DNA of 64,000 nucleotides from Candidatus Peregrinibacteria bacterium (GTDB taxonomy: Bacteria > Patescibacteriota > Gracilibacteria > UBA1369 > UBA12473), in contig JABJMC010000006.1 in assembly GCA_018659585.1 (NCBI GenBank), positions 62,001 through 126,000 on the forward strand, read 5' to 3'. The position numbers were made by a program, and so were the translations under genes. The notes beneath the pieces are model-generated. The model ran no database searches, had not been told where the DNA came from, and worked only from the letters and a program-made list of their open reading frames with translations. Shown here piece after piece: positions 26,842-36,003 of the stretch. How positions within the stretch are numbered: the stretch's first letter is position 1; each line of letters opens with the position of its first letter.

Positions 26842-29235
26842 ATGAAAAAGTGGCTTACAAAAATCAAAAATTGGATCGATAACAAAGGATTAATAAAAAT
26901 CTTAGTCCCACTCGCTGTCTTGGTAATTGCCATAGTGGTTCTACCAGATATAGTGGGAGCAGATGAACCTAGCGAGGCTTCAAAAAAAGTCGAAGAGGTA
27001 AAAGCAAACCTAGTGGCCACAGTCATTACTTTCCACGCCTTTTTACAGGCTTTATTGTACCCAGTGGTGATGATTGCGAGTGCTTTAATGGATAACGAAA
27101 TTCTTTTGAGTCCAGAAATGGAAAGTAAGATTTTGGGTATTTGGGTGGAAATTCGAAACTGGGTAAATATTATTTTTGTTTTAGTGTTGGTGGGAATTGC
27201 GCTTTATAACGTTATGGGTGTTGCCGGTGATGGTAGTAATTACGCCTTAAAAGCTATTTTGCCGAAAATTGTGATTGGTTTGATTGCTGTGAATTTCTCG
27301 TTCTTAGCAGTGAAACTAATGATTGATTCGGTGGGAGTGTTAACCGAGGCGGTGTATGCTTTACCAACGAATTTTATAACCTGGGATAGTTATGCCGATG
27401 ATCTAGAATTGCGGTTATGTAGAAGTAGTGAAAGCAGTACTGCAGAAGGTGAAAAAGTGAAGGATTTAGGCCCCAAAAAGGTAAAAGATGCCTCGGTTTT
27501 GGGTATGATTTTTTGTGAAATCGAAAACCCTGAGGCTGCGGCTGATGATAAGGTGTTAAGCGGTCTTTTTAGTCCCACTGGAGAAACTTATTTCAGTCAT
27601 TTTGGAGAACATAATGCCACGGCCTCGATTATGATTAATATGGGCTTAACCGCGGATGCTGATGTGGTTAAGTTAGACGAGGGAGGATTAGATGAGTTAG
27701 CAGCCATGGCGATTCACGCTTTATTTGGAATTTTCTTGTTTTTAATGTTTGGATTTGCCTTTGTGGCGTTGGTGGTGGTGCTCATTGCTCGATTGATTAT
27801 TTTGTGGATTTGTTTAGCCTTATCGCCACTAATTGTGCTGTTCTTTGTATTCCCAGATATTGCTAATTTTGGGGGTGGAGAAATGGATCTTAAAGATAAA
27901 TTCTTAAAGCACTTATTTGTGCCTTTGGTAATTGGAGTGGTGCTTTCCATTGGCTTTACTATGTTAAATGTTTTATATGACTCTGAATCTGGACAATGGA
28001 CCAAGCAATTAGGTCCCAATGTTGAATTTGGTCAGTTAGATACAACTTCCGTTGATGTGGCCGAAATGACCACTACTTTAGGAAAAGACATTACTGACTT
28101 CCAAGATTTATTAATTGCGATTTGTGCAGTGTTGATTATTTGGATTGGAGTATTTGCAGCCGCGGATCAGACAGTGGCTAGCAGTGTTACTTCTACTATT
28201 AAGGGTGCTGGTGAAAGTGTTGGTAAGTTCATTGCCAAGACTCCACTCTATATGACTACTATCCCTGTGCCAGGTATGGGTGACGAAAAAGGTGATATGT
28301 CGTTGATGTCATTGATGAAATTGCCGAAGATGAAGGCTAATGCTCGGGATAATAAAAGTTCCGAACAAGCACGAGACGTTGGTAAACATATTGGAATGCT
28401 AGAGGCTGATTTAGGTGATAAGTTTGAGGACTCAAAAACAAAAATGCGTGATGCTACGGGTGGTCCAGCGGAAGCACAGGTTTTACAAGAATATATGATG
28501 AATAAAGGTGCTGATGATAACCAGGGTTACATTGCTAAACTTTTAGGAGAGTCAGAAGGGTTAGGTTTAAATAATCCAGGTTGGCAAGAAAAAATTAAAG
28601 AATGGAAAGAGGATGGTACGCTAGCAAGTCAATTAGAATCAGGAGAATTACATGAGCATATCAACGGTGTGTCTTCTGGCGGGTTAGACCCAACTGAGGG
28701 TGATGGTTGGGGGACTTCAGATGTTTCCGATGGCTCCGCCTCTGGTAGTGCTGGTACAGATTCTGGTGACAGTAGTACAACTTCTACGACTGATGTAGGC
28801 ACTGACTTATCTACCCTTAATGATGAAGGTCATGAAAATATGGATGATGATGAAGCCGCTCCTGTTAGACAACAAATAGTTAGTGGCTTATTAACTGCTG
28901 GTAGTGACCAAGAACCTACTATGCAAGGAGCCTTTAGTGGTATTAATTTTGAAGATGAGAATGACCAAGTTAGAGCCAATTTAGAAGCAACTTTAACTGA
29001 GGCTCGAACGGGTGGTCGAAAGAGTGGAGAAATAAGTACTATTATTAATGAAGCCTTTGATGGAATGGCTATTGGTGGTGATGGCAAGATTAGTGCCGCG
29101 CAATATACGGAGCGTTTGAAAGATGCTATAACTGCTCATCCACCGAAGCCAGCCACTGCTGAAGAAGCTCCTGGTGAAGGTGAGCCTCTGGTTCCTCCCT
29201 CTCCAACTCCGGGAGGAGGGGAAGAGGAAGGATAA
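26842..29235 (+). CDS. Multi-TM membrane protein resembling TrbL/VirB6-type secretion components
   Basis: N-terminal TM, long hydrophobic block with six or more TMs, hydrophilic Ser/Gly/Thr-rich tail. Confidence 0.6.
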   Translation: MKKWLTKIKNWIDNKGLIKILVPLAVLVIAIVVLPDIVGADEPSEASKKVEEVKANLVATVITFHAFLQALLYPVVMIASALMDNEILLSPEMESKILGIWVEIRNWVNIIFVLVLVGIALYNVMGVAGDGSNYALKAILPKIVIGLIAVNFSFLAVKLMIDSVGVLTEAVYALPTNFITWDSYADDLELRLCRSSESSTAEGEKVKDLGPKKVKDASVLGMIFCEIENPEAAADDKVLSGLFSPTGETYFSHFGEHNATASIMINMGLTADADVVKLDEGGLDELAAMAIHALFGIFLFLMFGFAFVALVVVLIARLIILWICLALSPLIVLFFVFPDIANFGGGEMDLKDKFLKHLFVPLVIGVVLSIGFTMLNVLYDSESGQWTKQLGPNVEFGQLDTTSVDVAEMTTTLGKDITDFQDLLIAICAVLIIWIGVFAAADQTVASSVTSTIKGAGESVGKFIAKTPLYMTTIPVPGMGDEKGDMSLMSLMKLPKMKANARDNKSSEQARDVGKHIGMLEADLGDKFEDSKTKMRDATGGPAEAQVLQEYMMNKGADDNQGYIAKLLGESEGLGLNNPGWQEKIKEWKEDGTLASQLESGELHEHINGVSSGGLDPTEGDGWGTSDVSDGSASGSAGTDSGDSSTTSTTDVGTDLSTLNDEGHENMDDDEAAPVRQQIVSGLLTAGSDQEPTMQGAFSGINFEDENDQVRANLEATLTEARTGGRKSGEISTIINEAFDGMAIGGDGKISAAQYTERLKDAITAHPPKPATAEEAPGEGEPLVPPSPTPGGGEEEG

Positions 29236-29247
29236 TCAGCCTAAGTC

Positions 29248-29275
29248 TTGACAAATAATATATAAATGATATAAA
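29248..29275 (+). promoter_or_regulatory. Promoter TTGACA-N16-TATAAA
   Basis: Direct reading. Confidence 0.6.
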
Positions 29276-29297
29276 GATAGAAAAATAAAAAAATATT

Positions 29298-32200
29298 ATG
29301 TTAGACCCTAAAATACTAAAACTCGATTGGCTCCAAACCGGCTCGCTCGCCGGAGGCCACCGTTTTGTGTTTCAAATGGGTCCTGGTGGCGGACAAGGCG
29401 GGGGAAACCCGGGTGAAGATAGTTCTTCCTCTCAAATAGCGGCGGCCGAAGCGCAACAACAAGAGGCGCTAGATCGTCAAGAACGCCAAGAAGAACAAGA
29501 GCAAGTAGATGATGGCAATCCATCCTCGCAACGTCGCAATCAACAACATATTCGCCGTTTAGAACAGTTATCAGCTCGTGATGCTATTAGTGGGGAAACC
29601 TTGGCTCAGGCCACGGATGCCCTCCAAAGTAATGATCGCTACCGCCAAAGTGCGGCTCGCTTACTGGCAGTGCAACGCATTAACGGCGCTACTTTTGACA
29701 CAGCTTACGAATGTTTAGAAAGCGGGAATAACAGTGAAAAAGCCCTGGCTCGTGGATTTGTTTCTGGACGTCTTACACAAGACTCTTTTACCAGTGCTGT
29801 TTCGGATTTAGATAGTAATGACCAGTATGAATCACGGCTCGCGCGACGACTTGCTATGCGCCGTATCAACGGCGAAGAATACGAACGGGCGCGCGAAGGA
29901 CTCAGGAGCACTGATGTTGATGTGCAGCGTGCTTCTCAAATGTTGGCTCTGGGTGGTTTAACACCGCAGGCTTTCCGTGATGAATTACAAATGGCCGCTC
30001 GGGCGAATGAGGAGGCCCAGCTTAATCCAGAAGAAGAAACCTCTCCGGTGGATGCGCAACGCGAACGAACTCATGATCAAATTATAGAGCTACTTTTACA
30101 AGCTAATGTTTTGATCGAAGAACTTCCGGAACGCGAACGAACTCGTCCGCTACTCCGTCTTCGCAATAATTTGCGAGACATCAACACTCGCGATACTCAA
30201 AACCAAACCGCTTTATCTGTTCTTTTACGCCAAATTAATGAGGAGGAAGAACATCTCACCGAAAAAGAACGTAATGAAATTTGGAACTTTACCGCTGATA
30301 CTAAAGACGAATTTACTCAATTTAGAGAGCGATTAGGGCAAATGGATTTAACTTCTAGCCAACGCAAAAACATTATTCGATTAAAAGCCGAAGAATACGA
30401 TATTGAAGAAAGATTTATAACTGAAGCTAAGATTTTTGATTCTATTATGAAAGCTTCCTCTAGCATGGTTTTACAGGAAAGACGACGTGAACAAATGATT
30501 GAGGAGGCCACTCAAACTTCGGGTATTAATATTGAAAAAGGCACCCAAATTCAGTACGTCACACCAAATGCGATTAGTGGAAATATGCAGACCGTCACCA
30601 TTCATAATGTTGAAACAGTGGTGGCCCCAATCATGAACCGTCAGGGCGAAGTAATTGGGTCGCAACCAACTAACTTACGCATTCATTTAGATAATGGCGA
30701 AACTCATTCTTTGGGACGTTTTATTAAATGGGTGGAAGCGGCTGATGTTCACGAAACTATCAATTCTCAGGCTGAATTAGATCAAAAACTAGGCTTACCA
30801 GAATTAGGAGTCACTCTTCAGTCTGGACAACAATTAGAATACAACACTGGCTATAACGTAAATCGAAAAGGAAATATCGTTCCTCAGCGCGACAATGTTC
30901 AAGTGGTTTCAGTTAGTGACAATGGCGTGGAATTAGCTGAACCAGTGGTCACTTTGACCCCGGAACAAGCCCCGCACGTTGGACTTACTGCGCCGCGAAT
31001 GTCCCGAGAAATGAATCTGGGTGAATTTGCTAAATGGGCGCGGCGCAACGAAGCTATGCCTGATGTGACAAATCTTCCTGCTTTACGCGAGCATTTACGC
31101 AACATGAGCAATCATCGCAATCAGACTATGAATCGCAGCCCACAGGCTTATCCACCAATTCGCGTGGAAAAAGATGAAGTTGTGAAGTTTGGCGATGAAA
31201 ATGGACGCAAGTTTCAAATCAAAAAAGCTGATGATGATGAAGTGACTTTTCAAGACGGAACCAAGATGACTTTACCGGCTTTCTTGGTGTGGGCCCGCAA
31301 TAACAATGTAGAAAGCTCCATGCCAGAACCAGAAAGTGAAAGGGCCGCTGATGCAGCTTCTAATTTAGGCGATGAACCTCGTAAAAAAGCCAAAGAAAAT
31401 GCTTTCAAAAAAGCTATGGCCGATATTTTTAGTGGCAATAAAAAAACTGATGACGGAAAATCTTTCTTTGAAAAAATGGATCCGTATATCCCCTCTCGCG
31501 AACATCCTTATGGTTATTTTCAAGAGCTTTATGCCCAAACAACATTCCTTTCTATGATGGATATTTACAACATGGGTAAGGAAATTATTGAACTTGTCAA
31601 ACGTAAACACCAACGTCGTTCTAAAAGTCGTTTTGGTAACGTTGGTAAAAATCTTCCAGGAGTACTAGGAACAGAAATGAATCGTATTACTCAAGCCGCG
31701 GAAAACGAAGAGGTAAATCAGTATAAAGAAGCCATGGAACAATGGGGTGTCTGGGAAGTCTTATCTCAGCTACATGGGACAAGCAGTAAGGATGAAGCCA
31801 AGGCTTGTTTCCTTGTATTAACTGAAAAGGGTGAACTCCGGTGGGATGACATGCGCATGTGGGGGACTTTGAATATTTTGACTTCTAAATTTACGCATGA
31901 GGGAGCCAAGTTGTTTATTCCTATTAATGAAAAGCCACAACCTCACCCTGAAACCGGGATCAAAACCTCTGGTGAAGATCGCGCTCGTGAAGCCATGGAT
32001 GCTTTGTGGGGAGAAGGTCAGGGAGCAGATTGGTTTAGTAAAAACACCAATGCTTTTAATAGCAATAAAAGTGCTTACGAATACAAAGGTAAAACTTTGG
32101 AGCATGATCCGAAATCTACTGGAGGTCTAGCTGGTGAGTTGACTCGTCTTTTAAAAGAATGGAAAACAGGTAAATACGTTAATCCGCATGAGTATGAAGA

Positions 32201-33326
32201 GCTAATCGATTTTGGAATTAAGTACGGTAAAATGTCTGGTGAAGAAAAGATCTTTTTCTTGTTTGAAGGTATCACTGCCAAGTGTCCTTCGGGTCCAATG
32301 TCTGGCATGACACTCTTGCATTTAGATCGTATTGGTGAATTGGATGGTGTTTATTTGAACCAATTTCCAATGTTGGACTTTTTTACTAACAAACTTCCTA
32401 AACCACAGCATCCTAAGTTTATTTCTGGAGAAACAGATGAAGTCCCAAAAGGAGGATATAAAGTTGAAGATTTTGAATATTTTAGAGATAAATATTTTAA
32501 AGAGGATTCAAAAAATTGTGAAGTTAGTAAGAATTTCTCTAAATTTTTGTGGGAACACATGGTGGTGGATCCTTACTTTAGATTGCGTTTATCAAAAGGT
32601 CTACGTCGCGCGGAAGCCATGGATCATGATGATGCTCATATCTTTATTCCACCGGCTGGTTTAGAGGAGTTAGGTAACTTAACTCGTTCCTACCAAGGTA
32701 ACCAAAAGTTCTTCACCCCTGAGGGTTACAAAAATGGTTACTGTGGATTTAATCAATATATTGTTAGTTTAAGTAATCGTTACGAGGAGCTTAATCAAAC
32801 TTTGAATAACACCAAAGAGCCAAATATTAGAAAGGCTTTAGAAGATTTAATTAAAGAAACCGAAGATCAAATGATGAATGGTGTTCAAGGGTATCTGCTT
32901 TATGATTCTTATTTAAGTGGCCGAAATGACCAAAGAGATCCTGCCCGGGCTCGTCTAGACCGCGAACACTACAAACAAGTAGCGGTTAATGATTTAAGCT
33001 CCGGCGATGATTTTACAGTTGGTCAGCACCAAGCTCAACTTAGTAATTTAGTAAAAGAAGTCTGTGAGGATTATGGTATTGATTGGCAAAAAGAAATGCT
33101 TTTTGAAGGCGCTAGTTACAATGATCGTCAAAAACAAAGTGATATTGCCGCGGGAATTGATAATTTCTTGAAAAACAGTCTTCCACAAAAAATTATAGAA
33201 ATGGGCCCCAAACAAATGTTTGCAATTGTAAAGAGAAGAAAATTAGCTGCTCAGAACGGAAATCATCACGATGAAAATGCTTTGCGCGGAATTCCAGATT
33301 CAAACAACTGGGTTACTCTTAAATAA
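29298..33326 (+). CDS. Large 1342-aa protein with N-terminal helical repeats and three SH3-like repeat units
   Basis: Repeats LARRLAMRRINGEEYERAREGL..; three units ending GRFIKWVEAADV / GEFAKWARRNEA / PAFLVWARNNNV. Confidence 0.75.
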   Translation: MLDPKILKLDWLQTGSLAGGHRFVFQMGPGGGQGGGNPGEDSSSSQIAAAEAQQQEALDRQERQEEQEQVDDGNPSSQRRNQQHIRRLEQLSARDAISGETLAQATDALQSNDRYRQSAARLLAVQRINGATFDTAYECLESGNNSEKALARGFVSGRLTQDSFTSAVSDLDSNDQYESRLARRLAMRRINGEEYERAREGLRSTDVDVQRASQMLALGGLTPQAFRDELQMAARANEEAQLNPEEETSPVDAQRERTHDQIIELLLQANVLIEELPERERTRPLLRLRNNLRDINTRDTQNQTALSVLLRQINEEEEHLTEKERNEIWNFTADTKDEFTQFRERLGQMDLTSSQRKNIIRLKAEEYDIEERFITEAKIFDSIMKASSSMVLQERRREQMIEEATQTSGINIEKGTQIQYVTPNAISGNMQTVTIHNVETVVAPIMNRQGEVIGSQPTNLRIHLDNGETHSLGRFIKWVEAADVHETINSQAELDQKLGLPELGVTLQSGQQLEYNTGYNVNRKGNIVPQRDNVQVVSVSDNGVELAEPVVTLTPEQAPHVGLTAPRMSREMNLGEFAKWARRNEAMPDVTNLPALREHLRNMSNHRNQTMNRSPQAYPPIRVEKDEVVKFGDENGRKFQIKKADDDEVTFQDGTKMTLPAFLVWARNNNVESSMPEPESERAADAASNLGDEPRKKAKENAFKKAMADIFSGNKKTDDGKSFFEKMDPYIPSREHPYGYFQELYAQTTFLSMMDIYNMGKEIIELVKRKHQRRSKSRFGNVGKNLPGVLGTEMNRITQAAENEEVNQYKEAMEQWGVWEVLSQLHGTSSKDEAKACFLVLTEKGELRWDDMRMWGTLNILTSKFTHEGAKLFIPINEKPQPHPETGIKTSGEDRAREAMDALWGEGQGADWFSKNTNAFNSNKSAYEYKGKTLEHDPKSTGGLAGELTRLLKEWKTGKYVNPHEYEELIDFGIKYGKMSGEEKIFFLFEGITAKCPSGPMSGMTLLHLDRIGELDGVYLNQFPMLDFFTNKLPKPQHPKFISGETDEVPKGGYKVEDFEYFRDKYFKEDSKNCEVSKNFSKFLWEHMVVDPYFRLRLSKGLRRAEAMDHDDAHIFIPPAGLEELGNLTRSYQGNQKFFTPEGYKNGYCGFNQYIVSLSNRYEELNQTLNNTKEPNIRKALEDLIKETEDQMMNGVQGYLLYDSYLSGRNDQRDPARARLDREHYKQVAVNDLSSGDDFTVGQHQAQLSNLVKEVCEDYGIDWQKEMLFEGASYNDRQKQSDIAAGIDNFLKNSLPQKIIEMGPKQMFAIVKRRKLAAQNGNHHDENALRGIPDSNNWVTLK

Positions 33327-33342
33327 AGATCCCTGAGGGTTA

Positions 33343-35586
33343 TTATGGTCGGGCGTCAGCGTATTTTTTGATGAGGTCAGAAGTTTTCATGACCTCTTGT
33401 TCACGCTGTCCGTAATAACGCGCCGTAACTGTGCCGTCTTTAGCTTCTTTTTCTCCCACAATTAACATTACAGGGATTTTGGAAGTCTCGGCCTCGCGGA
33501 TTTTTTTGCCTAAAGTTTGATCACTAACATCCATGTCTACACGGTAGCCCGCTTCGAATAATTCATCACGAACTTGCTTGGTATATTTGTTGAATTTTTC
33601 GCTAAGTGAAAGCACACGCATTTGCACCGGAGCTAGCCAGAATGGGAAGGCTCCAGCGTAGTGCTCAACCAAAATAGCCATGAATCGTTCCAAAGAGCCA
33701 AGCAGCGCGCGGTGAACCACCACTGGAGTATGCAATTGACCATCTTTACCTTCGTATTTAAGTTCAAATCTAAGTGGCATTTGAAAATCAATTTGAATAG
33801 TGGCGCACTGCCATTCCCGTTTTAAACAATCCCTGATTCTAAAGTCAATTTTTGGGCCGTAAAAAGCGCCATCACCATCATTAAATTCATATTTAATTTT
33901 GGCTTTTTTAAGAGCGTTTTCTAGGGCGTCTTCTGCTGTTTTCCATTGCTCGTCAGTCCCCATAGACTTCTCTGGTTTAGTAGAAAGAACCACTTCGTAC
34001 TCAAACCCAAATATGTCATAAACATGCTGCGTAAACTCAATACAACGAATAATTTCGTCACCTAATTCCTCTAGCGATACAAAAATATGAGCATCATCCA
34101 TAGAGAACTTACGCACGCGAGTTAGGCCACCCAGAGCTCCGCGAACTTCATTACGATGAAGCATGGCAAAATCAGCAATTCTAAATGGTAAATCACGATA
34201 ACTTCTAGTTCGCATCTTAAACATCAACATGTGCGACGGACAGTTCATGGGCTTCAAAGAGCAATCAATCCCATCAACTTCCATACAAAACATATTTTCT
34301 TTGTAGTGTTCCCAGTGTCCACTTTGTTCCCACAGCGCTTTGTCATAAACCAGGGGAGTTATCACTTCTTGATAATCTCTTTCGCGGTATTGACGACGAA
34401 TCAAATTAGAAAGCTCGTTAAAAACAACCGTTCCTTTGGGATGATAAAAAGCTGCTCCTGGTGAAACATCGTGGAATTGATAGAGATCCAAATCCATTCC
34501 CAGCTTGCGGTGATCACGTTTTTTAGCCTCTTCTAGTCGCACTAAATAATCATTAAGATCTTTTTTATTCTTAAAAGCCACGCCATATATGCGCTGCAAC
34601 ATGGGACGTTTTTCATCACCACGCCAGTAAGCTCCGGAAATTTTCATTAATTTAAAGACTCCAGCTTGGCCCGTGTGTTCTAGCTGTGGTCCGCGGCAAA
34701 GATCCGCAAAAGTCACTTTATCATTTAGCTTATTAGTATAAAAAGTCACTTCTTTTGCACCTTCTTTTTCTAAATCTTCAACTAATTCAACTTTGTAAGT
34801 TTGTTTAGCTTTTTTAAGGATGGCTTTAGCCTCTTTGGTACTGGCGGTTTCTTCGTGAAATGGTTGTGCCTGTGAAATAATTTTCTTCATTTTTTTCTCT
34901 AATAACCGCAAATCCTCGGGAATCAAAGTACGCGGTAAATCAAAATCATAGTAAAAACCATCTTCAATAGTCGGCCCAATACCCAGATTAGCTTCTGGAA
35001 ACATTTCCAAAACAGCTTGCGCCAAAATATGAGACAGCGAGTGGCGCATAGTATCTAGGTCTTCATTATTTTTTGGTGCTAGTTTAACTTTGGAACGTTT
35101 TTTCGTGGACTGAATAATAGGCTCAAGACGTGGCTTGGCTAATTTTATATAATCAGACGTTTTTAAGGCCATTGATCTATCCAAACGAGCCGCATTAAAA
35201 TAAAGTTCATCATGCTCTAGAAGTGCTGGATCAACAATCAATTCCAGGTTAGGATCAAAGGAAAATGGAAGAACCGTCCCAGCCACCGACCCAGAAAGTT
35301 CTTCAGCAATTTCAGTGGTCGCAAAAGATATATATGTGCCATTAAATAGTGCTTTAACTGCCTCTAAGTCTACTTTTGCATCGCCTGGTATAACTGCTAA
35401 AACATATTTCGTTACTTTTTTAATTTTCACCATCATAACAATACATTTGGCGGCCTGTGATAGTTTATTGCCACGCATCTTGCTAACAATGTCGGTCTGT
35501 CCCTCGGGGGAATGATCGATCAACTTATATTGGGCCTTATTTTTATCAAGAAGCTTAATAAGTTTAGTGTAGAGATCATTAGTCAT
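33343..35586 (-). CDS. thrS: Threonyl-tRNA synthetase with N-terminal YbaK/ProX-like deacylase domain
   Basis: RHSLSHILAQAVLEMFPEANLGIGPTIEDGFYYDFD; MNCPSHMLMFK; N-terminal ~165 aa reads as YbaK-like (KCIVMMVKIKKVTKYVLAVIPGDAKVDLEAVKALF). Confidence 0.95.
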   Translation of the reverse strand: MTNDLYTKLIKLLDKNKAQYKLIDHSPEGQTDIVSKMRGNKLSQAAKCIVMMVKIKKVTKYVLAVIPGDAKVDLEAVKALFNGTYISFATTEIAEELSGSVAGTVLPFSFDPNLELIVDPALLEHDELYFNAARLDRSMALKTSDYIKLAKPRLEPIIQSTKKRSKVKLAPKNNEDLDTMRHSLSHILAQAVLEMFPEANLGIGPTIEDGFYYDFDLPRTLIPEDLRLLEKKMKKIISQAQPFHEETASTKEAKAILKKAKQTYKVELVEDLEKEGAKEVTFYTNKLNDKVTFADLCRGPQLEHTGQAGVFKLMKISGAYWRGDEKRPMLQRIYGVAFKNKKDLNDYLVRLEEAKKRDHRKLGMDLDLYQFHDVSPGAAFYHPKGTVVFNELSNLIRRQYRERDYQEVITPLVYDKALWEQSGHWEHYKENMFCMEVDGIDCSLKPMNCPSHMLMFKMRTRSYRDLPFRIADFAMLHRNEVRGALGGLTRVRKFSMDDAHIFVSLEELGDEIIRCIEFTQHVYDIFGFEYEVVLSTKPEKSMGTDEQWKTAEDALENALKKAKIKYEFNDGDGAFYGPKIDFRIRDCLKREWQCATIQIDFQMPLRFELKYEGKDGQLHTPVVVHRALLGSLERFMAILVEHYAGAFPFWLAPVQMRVLSLSEKFNKYTKQVRDELFEAGYRVDMDVSDQTLGKKIREAETSKIPVMLIVGEKEAKDGTVTARYYGQREQEVMKTSDLIKKYADARP

Positions 35587-35626
35587 AGTTATGAGGGTTA
35601 GGGGCGCAAATGAGCGCGAGATTTTT

Positions 35627-35874
35627 AAAACAACACAGCGATGAAGCTGTGCTCGGACCTAACGTAACCAATCTGGTCAATTAGGCGGTTCCACCGAGCT
35701 TCCCTAGGTAGTTAAGGCACTCTTGTTTTTGGGTAATCCTTTCTAAAGGTGGTGTTTATTGGGACGTTTTAAGGAAGTTTTCAGCCATGACTTCCCTCTC
35801 TTTTTAAACCGCAAACCAGGTAACGTATCCTTAAGATCAAGCAGATTACAACTAAAAGTATAGTTGGATTGCCC
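35627..35874 (-). promoter_or_regulatory. T-box riboswitch (Thr) with overlapping terminator, upstream of thrS
   Basis: Minus strand: GCTCGG-TGGAACC-GCC..GGT-CCGAGC antiterminator with 7-nt bulge; AGAGAGGGAAGTCATGGCTGAAAACTTCC apical stem I; base GGGCAATCC/GGATTACCC; terminator AGCACAGC-TTCATC-GCTGTGTT-GTTTT. Confidence 0.9.
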
Positions 35875-36003
35875 AAGGACTGCAAATTTAGTGATTTTTA
35901 GTGGAATTTTTTGGGAAATATTTCGTAATCATTAAAGTGATCTTGTGCATAGATTTTTAACCTGTTAAGGTAGAAATACACTCACCCTAAAAAGCACCCC
36001 AAA

